Notes under the pieces: model-generated | Databases searched by the model: none | Told to the model about the DNA's origin: nothing | What the model saw: only the letters and a program-made list of their open reading frames with translations | Assembly: GCF_003255815.1 (NCBI RefSeq) | Contig: NC_037673.1 | Coordinates: forward strand, 91,615,384-91,679,383 | DNA from: Theropithecus gelada | Taxonomy: Eukaryota > Chordata > Mammalia > Primates > Cercopithecidae | DNA: 64,000 bases | Direction of reading: 5' to 3' | Shown: piece by piece, positions 22,701-33,348 of the stretch | Numbering within the stretch: position 1 is the first letter of the stretch | How the letters are laid out: each line of letters begins with the position of its first letter | Program-made: the position numbers and the translations under genes

Positions 22701-24562
22701 CTGCACTGGAACTAGAAAAACTGAGATGTTAAATTGGATAAAATGCTGCATGTAAAGGAGTAGGAACTCTATACCATCATATTATTTGCAGTTGTGAGAT
22801 TTTGCAAGGGTCCGAGGTATAGTCCTTATAATTGTCAAATGTTTTTGTACTCTGACATATAATGTAAACAATTTGCAAAAAGTACACAAAGAACTGTCAC
22901 CAGAATAATGGCACTTATAAGGAACTTAATTGAAACTTGAAAGTTTAACATTTGGAGCAAAATACATAATAGAGTAATCCAATTGGAATAGCCTCACATA
23001 GTAATACCAGAAATTCTGAAAAACGTAAATAAACAGATAGATATTATGACAGTATCTAGAGGATATTGGTAACTATTTGGTACATGTGGTAGTAATTTAC
23101 ATTATATGGAGGTTTTTCTATAACTTGCTCTTTTGAACATAAAAAATTCTGTTTGCTGTTTGGGGTATATTTTTATCGTTATATTAGCTTAGGCATCTCA
23201 ATGAACTTATTTTTTAAGTCATCTACTTACTAAGTGACATGTGAGTCTTGAACCCAGAGTTTTCACTTTAAATTTAGAGTGAAAATAGAGAATGTGAGGA
23301 AAGGTGCTCCTATCAAGCACAACATGGAGGAAGCTGTGCAAAGAGATGTTGAGATTCCTGGGAGCCTCTTTGGGCTGCCAAAACTTGCCAGTTTCCTTCC
23401 CTCTGGTTGTCTGGTCCATTTCCGTTGAGGGAATTCCAGTTCTGATTCTTCTTGGGCCACACTTCTAGTTTAAGTTACTGCTATGAAGGATATTCTCCAA
23501 TTTTCACAATTAGTCCATGAAACAATCACTAGACAGATATTTGTTGAGTAGTGAACAAGGTCCTGCGCTGGGTGCTGCAGTCATTCTTCCACTCCTCCGC
23601 ACACAGGTCGTTCTTCCTCTTGCTTATATGGGGAAGGAAAGCCCAGTCAGAATCCTCTGTATGACAAGTCTACTACTAGTTGGATGATAAAGGTTTAATG
23701 TTTAGACACAGGCTACAATTTTAGTTTTATGGGTTTCCCTCCTTGGTTAGAGTTAGTAGTTTAATACTGGCACTGTTTTTTTTTTTTTTTTTCTCTACTT
23801 TGTTTTAAGAATTTTTAGAGATGATATACTTTTATACTCTCTCTCTCTCTTTCTGGCTTCTGGCTCATGATTTGTAATCTTGTTAATCTCTTTTCTAACC
23901 AATCAAAGTAAGTAAAAATGTGTTTTTATAATAGTGTTGCCATAGAATTAATGAGGCCTAACCATGTACAATCTCTGTGTGATTGGTCCCCAAAATAGTA
24001 TTTGTGTGGTATTCTAACATTACAGCAAATAATATATTTAAAGGTTTTCTTTACAGTCTTTAATGAAATCAAAAGCGTTTCTCCTCAATCTTTTTGTATT
24101 CATTTCAGATTTATCTAGGCAAACTGATATTAATAATTTTTATCAAGGTAGTAGGAATATAATACTTTTTATTAGTTTTTCTAATATATATGAAAAAATA
24201 TTTAACTTCAGGTTTTTAAAATGTATTAATCCAGAAGAAAAGCAACATAAGTTTTTAAATTTAGAAGACATAGATTTTTCTTATTTTTATTATTGGTATT
24301 CTAATAGTATGCTAAGAAAATGTAATATAAGCTACTTATAAAATAGTACACACAATTAAATAAAGTCAGTATACTACACTACAATAGTTTGTCATTGGAC
24401 AGAACTCATCAGTTGGCTGGTTAGTACATGTGAATTTTGCATGAAGTACAAGGGACTTTTAGTTCTGGGCAACCAGTGCCAGTGAAAGTACCCTACTGGC
24501 CAAGATGGAAATTACTTTGATTTTGAGGTTCTTTGTTTCCCATACATTTAAAAAAAAAAAAA
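22701..24562. other. Unique sequence with short simple repeats
   Basis: It contains a T-run near 23777-23793 and a short (TC)n near 23838-23853. A weak copy of the ancient module may lie at 23530-23580 (CAGATATTTGTTGAGTAG). Open frames at 23219-23460 (minus) and 24063-24341 (plus, very AT-rich) have no support. Confidence 0.45.
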
Positions 24563-24845
24563 ATTATTGAGTATCTACCGAATGCCAAGGACTCATTTAG
24601 TCTCTGGAGGTATAAAGAACTGAGTAAGACAAACAAGATCCCTGATGTCATGGAAACTATTACTTAGTATGGAGAATTGAAAGTAAACTAATAAACAGCT
24701 AAATGATTGAGAGCATCTCAAAGAGATAGACATGTAATTTAGATGGTAAACAGGGCAATGGGCTAGAAATTAATTGGGGTAACTTTACACAGCATTAGTC
24801 AGTGATGTACTTTCTAAAAGGGTGACGTTGTTGCTGTGACCTGAA
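24563..24845 (+). repeat. Ancient mammalian repeat module, 5' half
   Basis: ATTATTGAGTATCTACCG, GAATGCCAAGGACTC, AAGACAAACAAGATCCCTGA and AAACTAATAAACAGC match the 5' half of the module seen most completely at 45978-46560. The 3' half appears at 25195. Confidence 0.65.
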
Positions 24846-25194
24846 TGACATGAAGCAACTATCTATGCAACAATCTATGTTAGCGTTTCACATGGATGCC
24901 ATGCGTGTTTTTATTTTAATGGTTAGAGTAGAGTGATGCTTCCACTCAATGAGATAGAGCAGTATGTTTAAAGATGTGTTAGTTTGCTCACACTTTTGTG
25001 ATTCTTTTCTAATACATCCTGGTTATTTTTCTTAAATATTCTTATTGCAACACTAAGAGTACAGAGTTAATTCCTTTATGAGTTCCTGTTTGAAGTGCAA
25101 CTGCCAATGTACAATTTCACAAACATCATTCTGCCTCTAGTAATGTCATTTCCTTGCAGCGATAATAGTCCAAGTGGGTATGTGCTACCATAGC
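24846..25194. other. Unique insert between two halves of a repeat
   Basis: About 350 bases with no recognised family that separate the 5' and 3' halves of the ancient module. Could be a later insertion or simply decayed sequence. Confidence 0.4.
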
Positions 25195-25545
25195 GGAAGT
25201 TACAAGGAGCTAAGGGCTTGTCTAGCTCTATTTTGGAGGCTAGGTAAGGCTTTCTGAAATAAAAGATTTCTAAACTGTGATCTGAAGGACAAAGAGTATT
25301 TTCCCAGGCCCAGGGAATAGGAGGACAAGACAGAAAAGTCTTCTACACAGAGGAACATGGGCAAAGGCCTTCAGAGAGAGAGAGAGAGAGAACGTAGTAC
25401 ATTTGGGGTACTGCCAATAATTTGCATTTGGCTGAAGTGTATAGTGCAAGAGATAAAGTGATAAAAGAGAAGGCAGTCTAGAGAAAGGAGCAGGAGCTGA
25501 TTACAGATAAGCTCTGCTGAAGCCTTTAGGCTGAGAAAAAGGACA
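25195..25545 (+). repeat. Ancient mammalian repeat module, 3' half
   Basis: GTGATCTGAAGGACAAAGAG, GGGCAAAGGCCTTCAGAGAG, TTGGCTGAAGTGTATAGTGC and AGGCAGTCTAGAGAAAGGAG follow the module's 3' half. A short (GA)n expansion lies at about 25373-25391. Confidence 0.6.
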
Positions 25546-25549
25546 ACTT

Positions 25550-25710
25550 TTATTCATTAATTCAGCAAAACTTTATGAAGTGCCTTATGTGCTATGCACT
25601 GTTTTAGGTACTGGAAATATATCAGTGAACAGACAGAAGTCCCCACCTTCATTCTGTCTATATTCTAGGGGGCAAGGTAGATAGCAAACTAAGAAATTCT
25701 TAGATAAGAT
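25550..25710 (+). repeat. Ancient mammalian repeat module, second head-to-tail copy
   Basis: TTCATTAATTCAGCAAAAC, GTGCTATGCACTGTTTTAGG and ATCAGTGAACAGACAGAAGT restart the same module directly behind the previous copy. Confidence 0.7.
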
Positions 25711-26589
25711 GCCAAGTTTTTGAGGATTTTTGAGCTTGATGCAATATGGAAGCAATTTTTCAACTGGTAACACTCGAGAAGTCACAGGTTAACACCAAAG
25801 AAGATGTATATTTTTGACAATGCCACTTGAGATTTTGGCATACTTTCACTTTTCTGAGCAAAACTAAACTAAAAGTTTATCAGTCACAAGGACTGGCTTT
25901 TCTTTCTTCCTGAGCCCCTTCTGATAAGGACCTTTTCATAACCCTGTATCACATGAGTTCTTGATGGTGTTCGTTAAATTAGTAGAGCAGTAAATTGGTA
26001 GTGAGACTGCTATTGCTTTCTTAAATAATTTGAAGCTCAATGGAGTTACATTGTTTTGCAGAGATCCTTTAATAATGTGCCTTTAAGCTTAGGACTGCAT
26101 CACCTAAATTTGTCTGTCATAGAACTTTTTGGAAATTGTACCAAACTGGGGGTATATGCTATTATAATACTTAAGAATTCAAAGAACTTTCCATTTCTTA
26201 ATGCATTTGCCCTAAAGTAAGAGTTGTTCACACATGTGAGTTGAATCTAAGAAGTTTAGTTTTGTGGTTAAGCAAATTTATTATTACAATTATTATTATT
26301 AATTTTAGAGATGGTGAAATGATGCCTCATTAAAAAATCTACTCTGCACTTTACCAACAGAGTAGATTTTGCTGAAGTGCTAACAGAGTGCTCTAAAGAT
26401 AAATTCCAAATTACTACCAACTTCCTATTTTGGGAAAAAAAGAAAGGAATCCAGTTGTAAGCCTCTGTCTCTTTGAAACAAAATGCGAGGTGTGAACTAT
26501 GTGGAACTTTTGATTATATGTTGAAACCACACTAAGTCCCTGAAATCCAAGAGAATATTGTACTCTGGTCCTTTGTGCGGAATGCTCAC
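25711..26589. other. AT-rich unique sequence
   Basis: No repeat recognised. A short hairpin-like pair, ATCTACTCTGC (26338-26348) and its near-complement AGAGTAGATTT (26360-26370), is visible. Confidence 0.45.
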
Positions 26590-26733
26590 ATGAGTGCTTA
26601 TAGGAACCAATCCAGAAGCAAATTGCTGCTGATAGTAACTGACAGCATGAATTACTGCATTTTCAGAGACTCTGCCAGGATCAACCAGTGTGATCTCACT
26701 TTGCTCATATAGCAAGCTGAATATGTGCATGTG
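26590..26733 (-). CDS. Possible internal coding exon of an unidentified gene
   Basis: On the minus strand ACTTGTTCTAG (acceptor) is followed by 144 bases, exactly 48 codons, ending at ACTCAT before GTGAGC, a good donor. The peptide begins HMHIFSLLYEQSEITLVDPG and ends ASGLVPISTH. A TAG spans the acceptor in the same frame, so the frame opens only if splicing occurs there. The frame also stays open past the donor to a TAG at 26497-26499, giving a 77-codon reading from the ATG at 26728-26730. No repeat covers it. It lies upstream, in the transcriptional sense, of the possible terminal exon at 21074-21221. The phases differ, since this exon ends in phase 0 and the terminal exon needs two carried bases, so at least one more exon would be required between them. 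I do not recognise the protein. Chance is a real alternative. Confidence 0.25.
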
Positions 26734-28029
26734 CTAGAACAAGTCTCCCAAGTTCAGGGAATGGCAGGGTCTCTCAGCAGTTTGAAAATAGCCAGCACCT
26801 TTGAAATGAATCACTGTGGCATCTAGTCAGCTCATACTTATAAAACCGGTTTTTCTTTGGTTAATTTCTGACCTTAAGCATGTACAGTCTCTTAGAAAAA
26901 GGAGGAACTGACTCATCTGTTTATTTGTCATGTGAAAACCAGACAAGTCAACGAATGCTGAGGACAACATCAATTTCTCCTTAGCAAGCCGAGCTGCTTC
27001 TGGGTCTGCAACTCACTCTGGTCCATTTGGAGACATTTTGCAGCGGGTGATTGCCTTGTTGATTCTTAACAACTTTCAGAAATCTTTCTCTATTTTCGAA
27101 CAAATAAGAACATTGAAGGAAGAACTGTACTCTTTGCTAGAAATACTCAATTGACATAAAATATATCTGATGGAAAATGCTCTAAAAATGAATTTATATT
27201 TTGTATACCAGCACAACCAAGATCACTAAAATATAATTCAAACATGAGAAGAACTCATCTCAAATATACATATCTGGAAATAAAAGCAGGAACTGGAAAC
27301 ATTTGTCCAAAAGACGAAACCGTAGATCCACTAGCCACAATCCAAGATCAGTCTCAAGATTTCTTCTGTTATTTCAGGCCATTATAAAACTCACTTAAAT
27401 AGTAATAAAATTGCAGGGGAATCTGCATGATTTAATGCCTTTGCCCATCATTAGCAATGTAATCTACTATTTCTGGGAAAACATAGACCTTCTGAGGTCT
27501 TGAACTCTGTTCTTGGCAGGCAAAAAGCCTTCCAGGTCATCTTTAAAGACATATTTATTTTTAATTCTTAGGTCTACACATGTTTTCTGTTAATAAGTTG
27601 GAATCTCAAACAAGATTGTATTTGCTTCTTTATGTATTTAAAAAAATACTCAGTTCTCCTAAAACAATGGTGCCTTTGAAAATGAGGAGGCTATTAGAAG
27701 AAAAAGAGCCTTTCCTTCTTTGGTCCATGTTTTGCTTTCTCTAAAAGGGGTGATGGACTCTAGTCCTTGCAGGATGTATCTCAGTGAGTTAGCACTGCTC
27801 TAATGGTGGACTCTGAGAGAAAGAGGAAAAGTGGGAGACCCTTGTTTGTCATGGAGGAGCACTAGCTGATTGAGGACAATCTGAAGGGGAAGTTTTTATC
27901 TTGGAGAGCCCTTCCTGGGGAAAGTCAGAGGTGGAGATAGACAATCCCAGCATGGTACATGGGATAATATGATGGAGTAATGGATGCATAGATGAGAGAG
28001 CACTTACCTCTCAACTTGGACATTCTGCA
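26734..28029. other. Unique sequence with a 72-codon plus-strand open frame lacking ATG
   Basis: A plus-strand frame is open from 26936 to the TGA at 27152-27154 (72 codons, no ATG near the start). It contains a helix-like DILQRVIALLIL run followed by a charged segment. There is no strong acceptor or donor and the family is unknown. The rest is AT-rich unique DNA. Confidence 0.35.
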
Positions 28030-28745
28030 CGCCTCTTTCTACAGGCCTCATTCAACAGGTTCAAACTCAACTGATTACTTCTTGCTCCTCCTTCTGTGTT
28101 CCTGACCTTAATGAAGCCCCATCTTCCACTCCAGCAAGAAGGCAGAGAAACTTAGGGGTTCCTTCTTGACTCTCTTTTGCCTTTGTACACCAATCAGTCA
28201 CAAAGACCTGTCAATTATAACTCATTTATCTCTCTCAAGTTCTCACATTTCATCTTCTTCTCATACTAAGTACATATATGTCATCTCCTTTACAAATAAG
28301 CCTGCTAACTGCCCCATCCTTTCTCTCTCCAATCTGATCTCAACACTGTCTAAAACACACATCTGACCATCTCAGTCTTTTACTTAAAAGGCTCTCCATT
28401 GCCTTCAGGAAAAAAAATAAAATCGAGACCCCCTTAAATGGAATATTTACCTCTCAATGAATATTCACCCTTGCTTCATCACAGGCTTTGTCTTGAATGC
28501 CCTCTCCCTGTCCTTTCTTCTCCTGGATAATTCCTACTTATCTTTCACATTTTGATTCAGCTATTACCTCCTCCTGGAAGGCTTCCCCAAACCTCTTCCT
28601 GACCCTCGTCACAAAAGGTTCCCAATGCCCCTTGTTTTGACCACGGTGCTAATACATCATGTATCTTGAAGGCAAGTACAGGGTTTTCATTTTTTCCAAC
28701 TCAGCAGCTAGCATAGTGCCTGGCACATTGTAGATGAATGAATAT
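28030..28745 (+). mobile_element. L2 LINE 3' end, sense
   Basis: Motifs appear in consensus order: TCCTTCTTGACTCTCTTTTG, CCAATCAGTCACAAAGACCT, CTCCATTGCCTTCAGGA, CTTTCACATTTTGATTCAGC, GAAGGCTTCCCCAAAC, GCATAGTGCCTGGCACATTG and GATGAATGAATATG. This covers the end of the L2 ORF and the 3' UTR and is the longest L2 in the window. The 66-codon open frame inside (28166-28366) is not in the L2 reading frame and is ignored. Confidence 0.9.
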
Positions 28746-31574
28746 GGGGATTAATCAGACAAAGTGACACAGAGAAGGTGGAGTTGTGCTGACTCACACT
28801 TGAGGGGGGAATAGGACAAGGCAGAGAGGAGTATTTAAGGCAGAGAGAGAATGTGCAGGAGCACGAGAGCACTTGTCATGTTGAGAACGTTACACGGTTT
28901 AGAACTACTAGAGCATAAAAGGTGAGATACAGACTTCTGTGGCATGATACATATTCAGAAGTTGCACATTTGTTGTACTCTGAGGCCAGCTTTTCTCAAA
29001 GGTCAGAGAGACTTCCTGAGGCTCTTGGTATAGTTATGAATGATGAAATGTCCAAGCAGGATTTTACCATATGTGATAGTCTTATATACTTACATTTAAC
29101 AAATTAGCCATAATTTGACACATAAGTTTCAATGTGTCCAATAAGTTACAATGCATTTTAATTTTGTTATTTGTGGGAAATTATAGGATTACATAAGAAA
29201 TATTTGTTCAGAGTACACCAGGGGAGGTGTGATCAAAAAGTGTGAAACAAGTTTAAAGTTGTGAGATAAATGTCTTCTTAAAATATTGTAAGCATATCTC
29301 TGGGACCATATGTAGAGCCTCCTTGCGAGGTAATATAAAAAGTTTAACTTTAAGAATATCAGCTGAGAACCAAATGGTCCCTCACATTCTCGGTCCCTTG
29401 TTTTCCACAACAATCATATGAAAAAGTATTTTTTATTTTAAATGTTTAGAAAATGGACAAAGAAAATGTTAAAACAAGAAAAGGAAAAATTTGAAAAATA
29501 AAAATAGAAAGAGGAAGACACATGGAAAAATGTTTAGAAAAATGGTTAAAATTAGGGTGGTAAATAATTTTTAAAAGTAAAGTAAGGCATAATCACAATT
29601 TCAAGTAAAATAGGTCAGTAGCTCAATGGAAATATTTAATTACTGTAGTTGAGGGAAATTGTCTAGCTGTGATTTCTTCATGCAAACAGTGAATGCAAGA
29701 ACAAGCAAACCAAGCTCGGAGCAACTCAGTGAGCAAACACTCATCCCTGATCTGCGGGAAGGCTCAGCAAGGTTTAATTCATCCTCCAGAGTGTTGTGAA
29801 AGTTTAAACTGCATCTAGAACTAAGTCCCCAAACAAAATGATCAGTTTATTTAAGATAATCCTACATGCTAATATATAGATCTCCATACAGAGCTATTAT
29901 TGAGTACTTTGCTTTGCTTTTCCTTTTCCTTATTTTTTAAACCATTTTAGGGCAGATATTTTTTCTTCTGGCTATCAGAAAGGAAGGCATGGGGTGTCTC
30001 AGAATATTCACAACAGGAAACATGCTTACATTTATAAAATGAGCACGTTGTTACTTCTCCATTCTCTGATAGAATGACTTCGGCTTTTCATTTGGACTAA
30101 AATTTTCCAGATTACTTTTAGTTCCTGATTCAATTTTGTTAGAAAAGTACAACATTTATATATCAGAATTTTTCTCCCTCAGGAGTCACTGCAATCTTCC
30201 CTCCCAGGGTGTGGCCAAATCCTGGGGAGTTTCCGGATTCTGCGCATCAAAGCACAGCATCTTTGGCCTTTGCCTCATGTTCTGCATCCTTTCTGGGGCT
30301 GCTGTCACTTTCTGAGGTAGACTTGGGACATGGAGCATCAAATGGTCTTGGAGAGCCACAGTTAACCTTCCAAACAGGTTAGCAAAATTTGCAAACCACT
30401 GTTGGCCTTTTTTTCTCTCCATTGCATAGCTGTGACTCAGGTCTTTGCTTCTCAGAAGGAGACAACTGAGGTGCAGACAGATATAGCATCACAGTAACTC
30501 AGGGGTAGAAACAGATTTAGGAATAACACAGCTTCTTAACTTTTGCTTCTGTGTTTTAATTTTCGTTTTTCACAATATTTGGTTTATGATTATTTCTTCA
30601 TTGGGGGACTAAGGGAAATACCATTTTATACTTTTTAAGTGTACTTATAGACAAGTAACTGAAAAAAATGGCCAAACTTGTAATTTTTTATTTCTAGTTA
30701 GATGCATAAATATACAGACATTAAAATGTTTTACTTACTCCATATTAAAACATGGAGTAAGGCATGAGTTAGAGGTTATTATAACATCAATTTTGTTATA
30801 GAAACATACTAAGGAAGATTAGAAGTAGTGGTTTCATTTATTAGTTTTTAATCAACTGGAAAGCCTCAGTGGCACCAGTTTTCAAAACATAGCATTTTTC
30901 TCATTTCTATAAAATGGATAAGAACGATGAGAGCTACGTTAAATTCTTCTGCATAACAGTCAAATAAAATACTCACAATTAAAAAATGCCTTTCATATTT
31001 AGTATGTATCTTTAGCTTCTTCAGTGAGGGTCTTAATATTTATCTTGAAACACTTTGTAAGTTTCTGTCTCTTCTCTTCCTGATGTGTACTTCCATGTTT
31101 TATGTCCCTGCAAATAGCCCTCTGGGTTACAAGTTGCTTCCAGAATTCCTGGGGTGTCTGCTAGTTAACCCATTTTATGTCTGCAGGGCATTGTTGGGAA
31201 GGCGATTTTAACTTAAGATCCTTGGCTGGTGGAGAAGTCCTTACTTGGGCTTGGAATTTGGGCCTGGAGTAAGGCATGAGTTTCCCCTTTAGAACCCTCC
31301 TATGAGTTGGGATAAAGAAACAAGGAAAAAAAGTATTCTTTTCTGAACAGGTTTTTGCTATCAGCTAGGATTTAATTACAGCACGAGGTGGGTGTAAAGA
31401 AACACCTTTAATCCTGGAGTGTACTTTGGGGAATGATGGATTGATTTTAAATCAAGTGTAGGTAAAAGTTTGTATCCATCCAAATGATGGTATTATATGG
31501 CACATTTACCATATAAATATCAGATATAATGTGTGACAGACAAAGGTTGATGCAGAATTCCATTACAATATAGT
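28746..31574. other. Unique sequence, nothing firmly recognised
   Basis: Mostly AT-rich, with an A-rich patch (29450-29530). A more GC-rich stretch at 30180-30480 carries a 78-codon minus-strand frame (30186-30422) beginning MERKKGQQWFANFANLFG. A plausible acceptor (CTGTCTGCACCTCAG) lies upstream, but in that splice phase the frame differs, and I do not call a gene. Confidence 0.45.
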
Positions 31575-31680
31575 ATTAATTCATTTATTTATTCAACAAA
31601 TATGTATTGGGTATATTTTATAAGCCAGATACTGTGATAGATGCTGAAGAACGCCTAAGCAAACACAACAGTCTAATTTT
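31575..31680 (+). repeat. Ancient mammalian repeat module (5' part)
   Basis: TATTCAACAAATATGTATTG, TAAGCCAGATACTGTGATAG and AAGCAAACACAACAGTC match the start of the module described at 4733. Confidence 0.6.
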
Positions 31681-32184
31681 CTTCCATTTCTAATTTTCTT
31701 TTATTTTTTACTTTTTGCGGGTGTTTGTTGCGGCACTGTTTATAATACAGTCTACTTTAGTAATACAATGTTTCTGAATGTGCAATGTTAAGAAAAAGCA
31801 AGATAGTACATACTTTAAAAATATTTCCTATGTTTGCGTTGATGAAACAAAAATTATACATTGGTACATAATTTTCTATTTACCATTTTCCTGGCTACTT
31901 TTTCTGACAGATTAAAAAATTATTTAAAATATTATTTGTAAGTTTAAATAATGTAATAATTAAAATAGTTTGAAAAGAAGTATGTTGCATTTTGGGAGCC
32001 AAGGTATTTTGTCCAAGTAGAAAAGATCTTAAGAAGAAGAGATCCCTTAAAAGCTATTTGGAATTTTTTTCAGAAACACTGATAATTCTAGATCTATTGC
32101 CAATAACAATTTATTATGAAGCATTACTTCTTTTTTATTATCTTTGATTTTTTTTTCACGTATTTCTTTCGGCATAGTATTATC
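31681..32184. other. AT-rich unique sequence
   Basis: Nothing recognised. Confidence 0.5.
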
Positions 32185-32380
32185 CAGAAGAAAGAGCTTC
32201 GGGACCTGCATTCAAAAACTTGCTTTCAGAGTTTGCTTTTTGTGATTGTGTAATTTTGGGAAGTCACATTTACCCTCTTTTGGTCTTGTTTCTTCATCTG
32301 TAAAATGATACAATGGGACATATTGAACAATTGCCAAACTCCCTTCCAATTTTAACATTCCTTGGTTGTTCAATCTTCTG
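32185..32380 (+). mobile_element. MIR SINE
   Basis: GATTGTGTAATTTTGGGAAG, then TTCTTCATCTGTAAAATGAT and CTTCCAATTTTAACATTCC, follow sense MIR order. Confidence 0.8.
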
Positions 32381-32739
32381 GACTTGAAGGTAGAATGTAG
32401 GCACATAGACATGAACATATGTTGAAATATGCTATTAAAAACATAAACAACCCCGAATTTTGGATTTAGCTGGAGTTATGAATTAGTTCTGGTTTGCTTA
32501 TACCACAATATTAATATAGACTTCTGTCCACTGCTAGATTTATACTTTACCGATTCATATTTTCCAAAGAAAAATGCATATGTATGGGTAAGTGAGGCAT
32601 TTAGAATGAGGGTAGCATTTAATCACAGAAATTCAGGACTATCCCAAATTATACATACTGACATTGTCTTTGACCAGGATAGGTACAGCCCAGACAATGA
32701 TGCTCTCAGATTCAGTCCCAAATCACAACTGCATCACAG
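32381..32739. other. Unique sequence, nothing recognised
   Basis: A 69-codon plus frame (32606-32815) runs from here into the L2 fragment and has no support. Confidence 0.5.
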
Positions 32740-32893
32740 CACTGCAGACATCCTTTTGACTCAAGGCGCAGGATCCCAACTCATTTTTAACACCTTCTCA
32801 TTTAGTCTTTCCTGATCTCTTCCTAAGTTGGAAGCACTCTCTTACTTCTTTATGCTCCAGTTCACTTATTCAGTCTGGTACTAAAATTAACTA
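32740..32893 (+). mobile_element. L2 LINE 3' UTR, left part (split by L1 and Alus)
   Basis: TTTAGTCTTTCCTGATCTCT, AAGCACTCTCTTACTTC and CAGTTCACTTATTCAGTC match the L2 3' region before its terminal module. The remaining L2 end resumes at about 36930, so 4.0 kb of younger elements split it. Confidence 0.7.
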
Positions 32894-32906
32894 CATACAA
32901 CTCTTT

Positions 32907-33020
32907 TTTTTTTTTTTTTTTTTTTTTTTNAGGCTGGTCTCGAACTCCTAACCTCAGGTGATCCACCTGCTTGGCATCCCCAAATGCTGGATTACAGGCA
33001 TAAGCCACCACACCCAGCCT
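32907..33020 (-). mobile_element. Truncated Alu next to an ambiguous base
   Basis: A run of about 26 T (32904-32929) and a single N (32930) lead directly into AGGCTGGTCTCGAACTCCTA, that is, only the 5'-most ~90 bases of an antisense Alu. The middle and 3' part are missing at exactly the N. This may be an assembly collapse between neighbouring Alus rather than a real truncation. Confidence 0.8.
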
Positions 33021-33027
33021 TATCACC

Positions 33028-33334
33028 TTTTTTTTTTTTTTTTTTTTTTTTTGAGGCGGAGTCTCCCTCTGTCGCCCAGGCTGGAGTGCAGTGGCTGGAT
33101 CTCAGCTCACTGCAAGCTCTGCCTCCCGGGTTTACGCCATTCTCCCGCCTCAGCCTCCCAAGTAGCTGGGACTACAGGCGCTCGCCACCTCGCCCGGCTA
33201 GTTTTTTGTACTTTTTAGTAGAGACGGGGTTTCACCGTGTTAGCCAGGATGGTCTCGATCTCCTGACTTCGTGATCCGCCCGTCTCGGCCTCCCAAAGTG
33301 CTGGGATTACAGGCTTGAGCCACCGCGCCCGGCC
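33028..33334 (-). mobile_element. Young AluY with Old World monkey-type changes, antisense
   Basis: A 25-T tail, then GAGGCGGAGTCTCCCTCTGT to GAGCCACCGCGCCCGGCC. GTGGCTGGATCTCAGC, CGGGTTTACGCC, CCACCTCGCCCGGCTAG and CAGGCTTGAGCC are complements of the changes seen at 14638. CATACAACTCTTT occurs at 33336-33348 and again at 32894-32906, so this target-site duplication encloses both this Alu and the truncated one. Confidence 0.95.
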
Positions 33335-33348
33335 CCATACAACTCTTT

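Noticed and set aside
30186..30422. 78-codon minus-strand frame in a locally GC-richer stretch
   Set aside because: A plausible acceptor lies upstream, but the frame that it opens (LSPSEKQRPESQ..) hits a stop early. No donor, poly(A) signal or recognised domain supports an exon.
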